Origin: Calditrichota bacterium
GTDB lineage: Bacteria; Electryoneota; B3-LCP
Direction: 5' to 3'
Length of the DNA: 56,592 bases
NCBI GenBank assembly: GCA_020051775.1
Contig: JAGVQJ010000123.1
Span: 1 to 56,592 of the forward strand
Position 1 is the first letter of the stretch. Each line of letters opens with the position of its first letter. The translations under genes were made by a program, and so were the position numbers. This document shows, piece after piece, positions 1 through 7,926 of the stretch. A model generated the notes under the pieces. It saw nothing but the letters and a program-made list of their open reading frames with translations. It was not told the origin of the DNA and made no database searches.

Positions 1-1379
1 AATACGTCCCCCTGCAAAAGAAACTCGTGGTCGTCCTCCAAGGCTCGCAAGGCTTCATCCAGAGAAGCGGGGCAGCGCTTAATCGTACGGCGTAGTTCTT
101 CGTGTTGCGGCGCGAAGAGATTTTGATCATACGGACCGAAGCCAAGCTCGCGGGGGTCCAATTTTTTCTTGATCCCGTCTATACCGGCTAAAAGCATGGC
201 TGCCATGGCCAGATAAGGATTGCAGGTGGCATCCGGAGGCCGGAATTCGATTCGTTTGGTAGCGGCGTCGCGCGCATATTTGGGAACGCGAATGGCAGCG
301 CTGCGGTTGCCCGCCGAAAAAAACAGATTAACCGGTGCTTCATAGCCCGGCACAAGGCGCTTATAGGAATTGGTGGAAGGATTGGTCAAAGCCAGCAGCG
401 CGGAACCGTGATACAGTATTCCTGCAATATAAGACAAGGCGGTTGTTGATAACCCAGAGTATCCTTTCTCATCGTAAAAGACGTTATCCATAGAAGTACT
501 TGGAGAGGTTTTCTCCCCACTCTTAAAAAGATGCTGATGAAAGTGCATTCCGGAGCCGGCTTCACCGAAAAGCGGCTTGGGCATGAAAGTGGCGGAAAGC
601 GAGCGCCTTTTCGCGGCCATTTTAACGTAATACTTTATAATCATCGCGACGTCGCCCATGTGGGTCAGGGGACCCAGGACAACTTCGATTTCGCTCTGCG
701 AGGGGCCGCCCACTTCGTGATGATGATAGTGCACGTCAATGCCGGTGTCCAGCAGCAGTTGAGTTATCTCCGCTCTCAAATTATAATATTTATCCAAAGG
801 TGGAATAGCGTGATAACCGGCTTGATGACGAATGGTATGTCCCAATGGTTTTTGATCGCCCATTGCTGATTGCCGATGATCATCCGAGGAGGTATTCCAA
901 GAAGCCTCAGGCGCTTCCAAGCGGTAGGACGATTCATTAGAGCAGTCCTTATAGAAGACGGCGTCGAATAGATAGAACTCGAACTCAGGACCCCAGAGAG
1001 AAACGTCGGCTATACCGGTCGCGGCAAGATAGTTTTCCGCTTTGCGAGCGATGACACGCGGATCGCGATAAAAGAGTTGCCGTGTATCAGCCTCGGCAAT
1101 CTGACATATAAAGGAGAGTGTGGGCACATCCCAGAAAGGATCTAAAAACGCAGTGGAAAGATCCGGCCAGAGGCACATATCCCCAGCCTGTAGTTCCTTG
1201 AATCCCGGTGTAGAGGAACTGTCGAAGCCAATGCCTTCCTCCAGCACTTGAGGCGTCGCATGCGCGGCAGGTAGAGATATGTGATGCCAACCTCCAAAGA
1301 GGTTGCAGAATTTCAGGTCCACCGTTTTAATATCGCGTTCGCGGATGAACTTTTCGATCTGGCTATAGTCAGTGAACAT
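1..1379 (-). CDS. glnA: Glutamine synthetase, type I, C-terminus cut by window edge
   Basis: The reverse strand is open from an ATG at 1379 to the left edge, giving about 459 residues. It makes glutamine from glutamate, ammonia and ATP in the cytoplasm. The N-terminal beta-grasp region carries LKFCNLFGGWHH. Later come WGPEFEFYLFD, the HHHEVGGPSQSEIE metal and glutamate-binding block, GSGMHFHQHLF, NPSTNSYKRLVPGYEAP and a closing FLLQGDV, all standard for the family. Where GSI-beta enzymes have the adenylylated Tyr of an NLYDLP-like motif, this one reads DQNLFAP, so control by adenylylation looks unlikely. No good Shine-Dalgarno is visible. It lies 47 bases behind the DUF362 gene and probably shares its promoter. 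Only a few C-terminal residues should be missing. Confidence 0.95.
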   Translation of the reverse strand, partial: MFTDYSQIEKFIRERDIKTVDLKFCNLFGGWHHISLPAAHATPQVLEEGIGFDSSSTPGFKELQAGDMCLWPDLSTAFLDPFWDVPTLSFICQIAEADTRQLFYRDPRVIARKAENYLAATGIADVSLWGPEFEFYLFDAVFYKDCSNESSYRLEAPEASWNTSSDDHRQSAMGDQKPLGHTIRHQAGYHAIPPLDKYYNLRAEITQLLLDTGIDVHYHHHEVGGPSQSEIEVVLGPLTHMGDVAMIIKYYVKMAAKRRSLSATFMPKPLFGEAGSGMHFHQHLFKSGEKTSPSTSMDNVFYDEKGYSGLSTTALSYIAGILYHGSALLALTNPSTNSYKRLVPGYEAPVNLFFSAGNRSAAIRVPKYARDAATKRIEFRPPDATCNPYLAMAAMLLAGIDGIKKKLDPRELGFGPYDQNLFAPQHEELRRTIKRCPASLDEALRALEDDHEFLLQGDV

Positions 1380-1426
1380 AGGTGCGGATCATTATTTATG
1401 GCTTGAAACTGGGTTAGCGGTGCGTG

Positions 1427-2557
1427 TTATTCGTAAGTCTCGAACAATTTCCCCCACTTGGAAGCAGCATATAAATCCATGTATTTTTTCCCCTTGAAGG
1501 GGAACCAGAAGTAATCGTGGTAGAAGAAACTACCCCAAATGAAAAAGTAAACTAAGGGTGTGTGAAACGCCAGATGTTGCAGTTTGAATAAGGGCCCGAA
1601 CCAGAACGTCTTGCCTCCGCGCGAGACCATGTTATCGCCTACTCGGAAGTTGAAATTCCAGTTGCTGACGTCCTCGCCGACAATCTCAATTTCGCGTACG
1701 TCGCCGCAGCCCAACCCATGCTCGTGAGCAATGCGAATGAAGGGAATGCTCAAGGGATCAAAACCCATGATTTTGGCAGCCACCGCATCAATAGCCACGG
1801 AATCAGCCGAGGCCAGAATAATATCCTTTTCTACCGGCACCATTGTACGCGGGCCGGGACCGGAACCGCAGAAAGTGCCATCCATTGTGGCGAAAATGCC
1901 GGAATGAATTTCCTTCTGAATCATTAAAAGATCCACCAGTGTCTCATGGATCACGGAATGAGTATAGTGACGCCGCGTATTCAATAGACCCCCGAAGGCG
2001 TTTTTCATAGCTCCGGTGGTCGTAGTGTAGATGTGTGTTTTAACGGTGGGCAGGTGGAAGACGTTTTTATCGAAAAAGTAATCCGGGATTAGGATTCCGT
2101 CCGGGAAGATCTTGTGTAACACCAACGTCTTTCCCTTCGGCGTATACTTCACCCACTTCATATCTTCAGTACGGAAGTTATATTTGACCGGTAGATTGTA
2201 TTTGCGAAATACGGGTAGGAAGCGGTTCAATCGCTCACCCTTGTAAGCGTTGGTGACCACCGTCTTATTCTGTACGACCACCAGCTCTTTGAAACCGGCT
2301 TTTTTCAAACCCAGCACGGCAGCTTCCAATTGCCAGGGCGTGGTATTGGCCGCAGGATACCCAAAATGCCAACTGATATTGTCTTTCAGAATAACCGGCT
2401 TAGAAATATCCAAAGCTTGGGCGACTCCAGCCATTTCCTGAGCGCGAATATAATCTTCGATTACGGTATCAGGCCGAGTCTTCAAGACGGCAACTTTGCT
2501 CCGCCCGATTTGCGCACCAGTTTGCTCTCTATGGTTTATCTTCGTACTACTTTCCAT
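1427..2557 (-). CDS. DUF362 domain-containing protein
   Basis: 376 residues. The central block HxYTTTTGAMKNAFGGLLNTRRHYTH, followed by a DGTFCGSGPGPR segment and SVAIDAVAAKIMGF, is characteristic of DUF362 proteins, whose biochemical role is not established. Unlike many DUF362 proteins it has no appended ferredoxin cysteines. The last 70 residues are rich in aromatics (FFIWGSFFYHDYFWFPF), suggesting a membrane-associated or hydrophobic end. It is the first gene of a likely two-gene unit with glutamine synthetase. A TTGCAT-17-TAAATT promoter lies about 50-80 bases upstream. The family call is firm. The function is unknown. Confidence 0.85.
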   Translation of the reverse strand: MESSTKINHREQTGAQIGRSKVAVLKTRPDTVIEDYIRAQEMAGVAQALDISKPVILKDNISWHFGYPAANTTPWQLEAAVLGLKKAGFKELVVVQNKTVVTNAYKGERLNRFLPVFRKYNLPVKYNFRTEDMKWVKYTPKGKTLVLHKIFPDGILIPDYFFDKNVFHLPTVKTHIYTTTTGAMKNAFGGLLNTRRHYTHSVIHETLVDLLMIQKEIHSGIFATMDGTFCGSGPGPRTMVPVEKDIILASADSVAIDAVAAKIMGFDPLSIPFIRIAHEHGLGCGDVREIEIVGEDVSNWNFNFRVGDNMVSRGGKTFWFGPLFKLQHLAFHTPLVYFFIWGSFFYHDYFWFPFKGKKYMDLYAASKWGKLFETYE

Positions 2558-2606
2558 GTATAATCAACTCCGGAAAATGGATAATCGGATTTAAGTAGAA
2601 TTAATT

Positions 2607-2635
2607 AATTTACGAACAATTTCGGTTAAATGCAA
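2607..2635 (-). promoter_or_regulatory. Sigma-70-type promoter for DUF362-glnA
   Basis: On the minus strand: TTGCAT (2635-2630), 17 bases, TAAATT (2612-2607). It sits 50 bases upstream of the DUF362 start and matches the spacing of other promoters in the window. Confidence 0.6.
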
Positions 2636-2809
2636 GCGCTTTTCGAGCAGAATGGGCACTTTTTACCGCGATGCAGGGTTTGCTATATGAATAGTGGCGG
2701 CCCTCCGCCAGCTCCCCTAATTTAGCCCATATTGCTGAATTTCAGCCTTAAAGTTCTCCGGCGTAGCGGTTCACAAGCGAGCCGGGGAGACTTTGCGCAA
2801 GTAAAAGAC

Positions 2810-2838
2810 TTGACTTGCGGTTGTTTTTTTCTTACCTT
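2810..2838 (+). promoter_or_regulatory. Sigma-70-type promoter for the 2852-14845 gene run
   Basis: TTGACT (2810-2815), 17 bases, TACCTT (2833-2838). It is close to the ATG at 2852, so the leader would be only a few bases long. That fits the absence of a clear Shine-Dalgarno. Confidence 0.5.
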
Positions 2839-2851
2839 AACCGCCAGAGCT

Positions 2852-3127
2852 ATGAACCAAGATGATATTATTGCAAATATCCGGCCAGACACGGTTGTAG
2901 ATGCCTACGGCTTACTGTGCCCCATACCGATCATGAAGGTGGCCCAAAAGATCAAATCCTTACCCTCTGGGTCGGTACTGGAAGTGATCGCCACGGATGG
3001 CGGAATAGACGTTGACCTGGCCAATTGGTGCAAGAGCCACAAACATATATATTTAGGATGCCGTCAGGAAGGTCGATTATATCGAGTTTTTTTACAGGTA
3101 AATGTCGAAGCATCACCCATCACATAA
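2852..3127 (+). CDS. TusA/SirA-like sulfur carrier protein
   Basis: 91 residues from the ATG at 2852. An upstream in-frame extension to 2732 overlaps the promoter and looks non-coding, so it is rejected. The motif VVDAYGLLCPIPIMKV with Cys23 in CPxP is the persulfide-carrying site of TusA-family proteins. The rest follows the small alpha/beta fold (VLEVIATDGGIDVDLANWCKS...). TusA proteins pass sulfur from cysteine desulfurases to acceptors such as tRNA 2-thiouridine enzymes or molybdenum-cofactor systems. Here no partner is adjacent; cysteine desulfurases sit 42 kb away at 44677-47058. It is the first gene of a long plus-strand run, with 10 bases to the next start. Confidence 0.85.
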   Translation: MNQDDIIANIRPDTVVDAYGLLCPIPIMKVAQKIKSLPSGSVLEVIATDGGIDVDLANWCKSHKHIYLGCRQEGRLYRVFLQVNVEASPIT

Positions 3128-3137
3128 ACATTTGAAA

Positions 3138-4775
3138 ATGAACAACAAAAATCCTGCCTTAAGCACAATTCGTCATTTATGGAGCTGGTGGATAATCTTG
3201 CCGGCTCTTGTGACGATTATCGCTTACGCTCGAGCTTCAGAAGATTTCAATATCAGCGAGACTCAACTGCGGGCGCATGTGGAGTATCTAACTTCCTCGA
3301 AACTTGGAGGCAGAGCAACGCCTGCCCGTGGTTCGGTGTTGGCTCAAAGATATATCGCCGCATTATTCGAGAAGTATCAACTGCAAACAATGCCAGGAGC
3401 ACCCCATTACCGCCAAAATATTCCCTTGATAGTCAGCAGAACGGATTATGAGCGGTCGCGGATGATTGTGAAGAAGAACGATCAGACTCAGACCTTTTTA
3501 CCCGATCGCGATGTCTTTTTCTTTCCACGCGGTGGTCGGGATGCTGATCTTACGGCACCGGTTATGCTTACGGGTTACGGTATACGCGCGCCGGAATTTG
3601 GTTATGACGACTTTGCAGGCGCTGATCCCAAAGGCAAGTTGTTATTAATTTTCAATCGTGAACCGCAAGAGAAGGATTCGACGTCCATCTTTAACGGCGC
3701 CAAACCGACCAAGTATTCCCAACCTCAAGTGAAAGTGCGTCTGGCTCGCGAGTCAGGCGCGCTCGGATTGCTGATTATCCAACCTCCCAATAATGACCTC
3801 CCTCCAATTGAAACGACATTGGACCGTTACCGCCAATCACAGAATGAATCCTTGATTCAACTGGCCGATGACCAGGAGGCCTTTCCGGTCTTTTACCTGA
3901 AAACAGAAGCGGCTCAGTTTCTGCTGGGGCCTGATTTCGATTTATCCGGTTATCAGAAAGCTATTGACGAAAACTTGAAGAGTGCCCCCCGCCTGCTGCC
4001 GAATACAGAAGTCACGCTGAGTATTCGATTTAAGGAAGTCAAAAAGAAATCTACTGCCAATATTGTGGGATATTACCCCGGACAGACGGACGAAGTTGTG
4101 CTCGTTGTAGCGCATCATGATCATATCGGCTCCCAGGGCGGAGCCATCAATCCCGGCGCTGACGACAATGCTTCGGGAACAGCAGGTCTGCTGGAGATCG
4201 CCCGGGAAATCACCCAGCGAGGTGAGAAGCTGAAACGAGGAGTCATCTTTCTGTCTACCGGTGCTGAAGAGGTGGGTACGCTGGGATCCCTATACTTCAG
4301 CCGGCATCTACCCGTCCCCACGCCAAAGATCGTGGCGGCTTTGAATATGGACTGCATTGGTCGGGACGCCTCTACGCAATTCCGCGCCATGCAGGATACT
4401 ACACTTGGACCGGAACCGAATACACTCATGATCTTCTATTCCGGCCAGACACCGGCGTTGGATAGTTTGGCCCGAAAAAACAACGAGACGACCAAGCTGA
4501 ACCTGGTTCTGGAGCCGTCGCTACACTTTTCGGGATCCAGCGATCATATCCACTTCCATGATTTGGGCATCCCCTCGCTGTTTTTCTTCACCGGATTTCA
4601 CCGCGACTATCATACCCCGGGAGATACTTCGGAAAAATTGAACTGGGAGAAGATGACTCGCATCGGGAGACTGGCATGCGATATGGTAATTGACATGGCA
4701 AATCGGCCTCAACGGCCCCTATTCGACCGCACTATCAAAGACGTGAAGAGCACAGGCAGGAAGTACGGAGGATAA
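3138..4775 (+). CDS. Secreted M28-family zinc metallopeptidase with PA domain
   Basis: I prefer the ATG at 3138, which opens with a basic stretch and a hydrophobic segment (WSWWIILPALVTIIAYARA) typical of a signal peptide. An ATG at 3102 would overlap the previous gene. The mature protein has an N-terminal helical part, a PA-like insert (roughly residues 130-270), then the M28 core. The zinc ligands are visible in order: HHDH, GADDNASG, GAEE, NMD and YHTPGDTSE. Such enzymes are aminopeptidases acting outside the cytoplasm, probably feeding the cell with amino acids. It lacks the C-terminal NPFNP tail carried by several other secreted proteins here. Its stop is one base before the next ATG, so the two are probably co-translated. 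Confidence 0.9.
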   Translation: MNNKNPALSTIRHLWSWWIILPALVTIIAYARASEDFNISETQLRAHVEYLTSSKLGGRATPARGSVLAQRYIAALFEKYQLQTMPGAPHYRQNIPLIVSRTDYERSRMIVKKNDQTQTFLPDRDVFFFPRGGRDADLTAPVMLTGYGIRAPEFGYDDFAGADPKGKLLLIFNREPQEKDSTSIFNGAKPTKYSQPQVKVRLARESGALGLLIIQPPNNDLPPIETTLDRYRQSQNESLIQLADDQEAFPVFYLKTEAAQFLLGPDFDLSGYQKAIDENLKSAPRLLPNTEVTLSIRFKEVKKKSTANIVGYYPGQTDEVVLVVAHHDHIGSQGGAINPGADDNASGTAGLLEIAREITQRGEKLKRGVIFLSTGAEEVGTLGSLYFSRHLPVPTPKIVAALNMDCIGRDASTQFRAMQDTTLGPEPNTLMIFYSGQTPALDSLARKNNETTKLNLVLEPSLHFSGSSDHIHFHDLGIPSLFFFTGFHRDYHTPGDTSEKLNWEKMTRIGRLACDMVIDMANRPQRPLFDRTIKDVKSTGRKYGG

Positions 4776-4776
4776 T

Positions 4777-6345
4777 ATGATTACGCGCGCGATCTTAATC
4801 TGCCTCCTGTTGGCGATTGCTGCACAGGCGGATAATGTGTACGGCCCCAATATCTCCGGCATATGGACGATAACAGGAAGTCCCTATATTATCATGAACA
4901 ATGTCACAGTGCCGGGTGGACAATTTCTCACCATCATGCCGGGAGTTGACGTGCGTTTTAACGGCGAATTCAGTATCACCGTCAATGGGGGATTGGCCGC
5001 TCACGGAGCTGCCGGTGATTCCATCCGTTTCCGAAAGAACGGTAGCGTTGCCAACTGGTTGTATATCAAATTTTCGCAAACCAGCATCCCCGATTCTTGT
5101 CTACTCGAGTACTGTAACATGGAAGGCGGCGCCAATGCCGTATGGGCGAATGGAGCGCGCGTCACCGTGCGCAACAGCCACATTAAAACCTTCACCGACG
5201 CGGCTTTAAAGGGATCCGCCTATTTCAGCTCCTATGCCTCTTTAACCGTCAGCAACGGAAACATCCACAATAACGGCAAGGGCATATCCCTGGATAATTC
5301 CTCCGCCAGCTCAATAGGCACTCTAAACCTAAACCATTGTAATATCTACTATAGCAGCGGCGTCGGGATTCTTCTCGAGAAGACACATTTGGTTATGGAC
5401 ACGTGCACTGTCTACAATAGCGGCGGATCTTCGGGACACGGCGTCAATGCCTCCGGCGGCGGAACTATCTCGATCTCCGGGGGATCCATCAATAATAATC
5501 CCGGCTCCGGCTTGTATTTTTTCACGATGGACAATACGCATTTACAGGGGGTGGAAATCTCCGATAATGGATTCGACGGCATCAGTACAATTAACTGCGA
5601 TCAGGTTACGGCCTCGCGGGTGTTAATCCACCACAACCATGATAACGGGATGCAGTTGACCAACACTAGCCTGAATGCCAACAATCTGACCATCAGCAGC
5701 AATGGCACTTCAGGATTCCCTTCGGTAGGTTCGGGAATCTCCTCTGCCGGGGCCTCCGTAATCCTCAGCAGTTCCATTGTAGATCGTAATCAGATCTATG
5801 GTATCTATATGCAGACCGGCAGCGGCGTTCTTACTTACAATGACACCTACCAGAATGGAACCGCCAATTATTTTGGCTGTTCGGCGGGCGATGGATCCAT
5901 CCAGGAAAACCCGATGTATGTTTCGATTCCTGATGACGATTTCAACCTACAGGCTGGATCGCCGTGCATCGACACTGGCAGTCAGTACGATCCCTTGGAT
6001 CCCGACGGCACTCGCACAGATATGGGCGCCTTATATTATTTCCAGAATGCGGTGTCTCCCCAGCCAAACCCTCTCACGCCCTCCAAATTCCACCTTTTAG
6101 CGGCGCATCCCAATCCCTTCAATCCTACAACCGTGGTAAGCTTCGATTTACGAATTGCAGGGCATGTCAAACTGACTGCCTGGGACACTTCCGGACGATT
6201 GGTCACAATGCTAATAAATGATTGGCGTTCCGCCGGGACGCATGAGATCATCTTCGATGGTTCAGCGCGGTCCTCGGGAACATTCTTTATGCGCCTGGAA
6301 GACGGTCGAGTGTCTGAGGCCATCACATGCACTCTGATAAAATAG
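4777..6345 (+). CDS. Secreted right-handed beta-helix protein with T9SS/FlgD-like C-terminal tail
   Basis: 522 residues preceded by a GGAGG site in the end of the M28 gene. A short signal peptide (MITRAILICLLLAIAAQA) leads into repeated Asn/Ser/Gly-rich rungs with patterns such as NNG.GI and NS...N, typical of parallel beta-helix (PbH1) folds. A closing segment (NPMYV, DDDFNLQAGSPCIDTGS) is common in these proteins. The last 85 residues carry HPNPFNPTTVVSFDL, DTSGRLV and ...GTFFMRLEDG, the immunoglobulin-like sorting/FlgD-type tail. The protein is probably displayed or released outside the outer membrane. Its binding partner or enzymatic activity cannot be told; some beta-helix proteins are polysaccharide lyases, but no catalytic motif is evident. 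Confidence 0.85.
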   Translation: MITRAILICLLLAIAAQADNVYGPNISGIWTITGSPYIIMNNVTVPGGQFLTIMPGVDVRFNGEFSITVNGGLAAHGAAGDSIRFRKNGSVANWLYIKFSQTSIPDSCLLEYCNMEGGANAVWANGARVTVRNSHIKTFTDAALKGSAYFSSYASLTVSNGNIHNNGKGISLDNSSASSIGTLNLNHCNIYYSSGVGILLEKTHLVMDTCTVYNSGGSSGHGVNASGGGTISISGGSINNNPGSGLYFFTMDNTHLQGVEISDNGFDGISTINCDQVTASRVLIHHNHDNGMQLTNTSLNANNLTISSNGTSGFPSVGSGISSAGASVILSSSIVDRNQIYGIYMQTGSGVLTYNDTYQNGTANYFGCSAGDGSIQENPMYVSIPDDDFNLQAGSPCIDTGSQYDPLDPDGTRTDMGALYYFQNAVSPQPNPLTPSKFHLLAAHPNPFNPTTVVSFDLRIAGHVKLTAWDTSGRLVTMLINDWRSAGTHEIIFDGSARSSGTFFMRLEDGRVSEAITCTLIK

Positions 6346-6365
6346 GGAAGGGATCACTCTAAGAC

Positions 6366-7847
6366 ATGTTTCCTCAAATCCGCCGCCTGTTGAAGCACTC
6401 CGCCGTCTACGGACTGGGGCATGTCGTCTCACGCGTCGTCAGCTTCATTCTACTCCCTTTTTTGACGCACTCCATTACTCCTGAACAATATGGGGCAATG
6501 ACGCTGCTATATACCTTCACCTCCATCGCCCTGGTGGTGTTCATCTATGGCGCGGACATCGCTTTTTTACGTTTTTATATTCCGGAAAAAGATCCCCAGA
6601 AGAGAAAAGAGATTTTTGGGACGGTTTTCTGGTCGTCCTTGCTCACTACCGGCGTGTTCAGTGTGATCATTGCCTTGACCACCGGCGCACTGGCCAAGTT
6701 TGTTTTCAACGATCCTGATTCCATAGGAGCCGGCGCCGGTTACTTGATTATCCTTTCCGCCGGCATCCTATTCGCCGATACGCTCTCTACCTTCCCCTAC
6801 TTGTGGCTGCGGTCGGTGGAAAAATCCCTTCCCTTCATAGTGCTGAAGGGAACGGGTGCGCTACTGCATGTAGGATTAACCATATTATTCGTAAATACCT
6901 TAAATCGCGGCATCGCCGGTATTTTCGAAGCCAACCTGATCGCCTCATCCTATCAACTGGCCATGCTTTTACCCGTAATCATCAAGAACACCGGTTTAAC
7001 CCTCCGGTGGGCTACCTTCAGGGAACTGTTCAAATTTGGTCTGCCGAATATGCCCTCGCAGATTTTCGTGATGGTGATTGAGCTTTCCGACCGTAAAATT
7101 TTGGAGGTGCTGGCGGGACTGACAGTAGTGGGCATTTATAGCGCGGGGTATAAGCTGGGATTATTCATGGCGGTGATTACCATGGGGTTTCGGTTTGCCT
7201 GGCAACCGTTCTTCTTAAGCATTGCCGATAAGCCGGACGCCAAAGAAACCTTTGCGCGTGTCTTCACTTATTTTCTGCTGGTCACCGGTGTTATATTTTT
7301 GGCGCTGGTTTTCGTCCTGGCGCCGTTGATGAAAATGGAATTGCCGGTAGTCGGCACCATGATCGAAGAACGCTATTGGGAGGGTTTAAAAGTTTTCCCG
7401 GTTATCCTTTTGGCGCACATCTGCAATGGAGCCTACGCCAATTTCATGGTTGGCGTTTATCTCAAGAAAAAGACCGGCCTGATGCCGTTGGTGACCGGCG
7501 TAGCCGCCCTTGTTAATTTGGGAGTCAACCTCTTGTTCATTCCGATCTTTGGGATGATGGCGGCGGCTTGGGCGCACTTTCTATCGCATTTCGTGCTGGC
7601 AGGACTTCTGTATTTACTCATCCAACGCCATTATCCGGTTAAGTACGAGTGGAATCGCATCGGCATCCTAATCGCCTGTGGTGGTTTCGTCTACCTGCTT
7701 TCCCTGGCGCCGTTTTTAAGTGATTATTGGTTTTTAAAATTGCTGCTTCTCCCCCTGTTTGTGATACTGCTTAAAGTTACAAATTTCTTCCTCCCTGAAG
7801 AGATTGCCGCGGTACGCAGGAGGCTGTTTCCATCACGGATAAATTGA
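6366..7847 (+). CDS. Polysaccharide flippase (Wzx/MATE-like membrane protein)
   Basis: 493 residues with about 12-14 hydrophobic segments spaced through the whole length. It begins with LLKHSAVYGLGHVVSRVVSFILLPFLTHSITPEQYG, the signature start of oligosaccharide flippases of the MOP superfamily. These inner-membrane proteins move undecaprenyl-linked sugar units to the periplasmic face. There are no glycosyltransferases beside it, which is unusual because most wzx genes sit in sugar clusters. It lies 20 bases after a beta-helix gene. The start has only a weak GGAAGGG site about 12 bases upstream. Confidence 0.85.
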   Translation: MFPQIRRLLKHSAVYGLGHVVSRVVSFILLPFLTHSITPEQYGAMTLLYTFTSIALVVFIYGADIAFLRFYIPEKDPQKRKEIFGTVFWSSLLTTGVFSVIIALTTGALAKFVFNDPDSIGAGAGYLIILSAGILFADTLSTFPYLWLRSVEKSLPFIVLKGTGALLHVGLTILFVNTLNRGIAGIFEANLIASSYQLAMLLPVIIKNTGLTLRWATFRELFKFGLPNMPSQIFVMVIELSDRKILEVLAGLTVVGIYSAGYKLGLFMAVITMGFRFAWQPFFLSIADKPDAKETFARVFTYFLLVTGVIFLALVFVLAPLMKMELPVVGTMIEERYWEGLKVFPVILLAHICNGAYANFMVGVYLKKKTGLMPLVTGVAALVNLGVNLLFIPIFGMMAAAWAHFLSHFVLAGLLYLLIQRHYPVKYEWNRIGILIACGGFVYLLSLAPFLSDYWFLKLLLLPLFVILLKVTNFFLPEEIAAVRRRLFPSRIN

Positions 7848-7862
7848 AACACAGCGCACTCA

Positions 7863-7926
7863 GGCCGGGCTCTGTACCGGCCAATAAAAACGGCTTGTGA
7901 AGCCGATTCACTCACCATGAGTTATA
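7863..7926 (+). promoter_or_regulatory. Two hairpins and a mini-ORF in front of an unusual TTG start
   Basis: GGCCGG (7863-7868) pairs with CCGGCC (7877-7882), and CGGCTT (7891-7896) pairs with AAGCCG (7900-7905). An ATG at 7917 opens a five-codon reading frame that stops at TAA just past the TTG start of the reductase. This arrangement could modulate translation. No Shine-Dalgarno is seen. Confidence 0.35.

Noticed and set aside
2732-2851. N-terminal extension of the TusA-like protein to 2732
   Set aside because: It would read through the promoter region and adds 40 residues not found in this short family.
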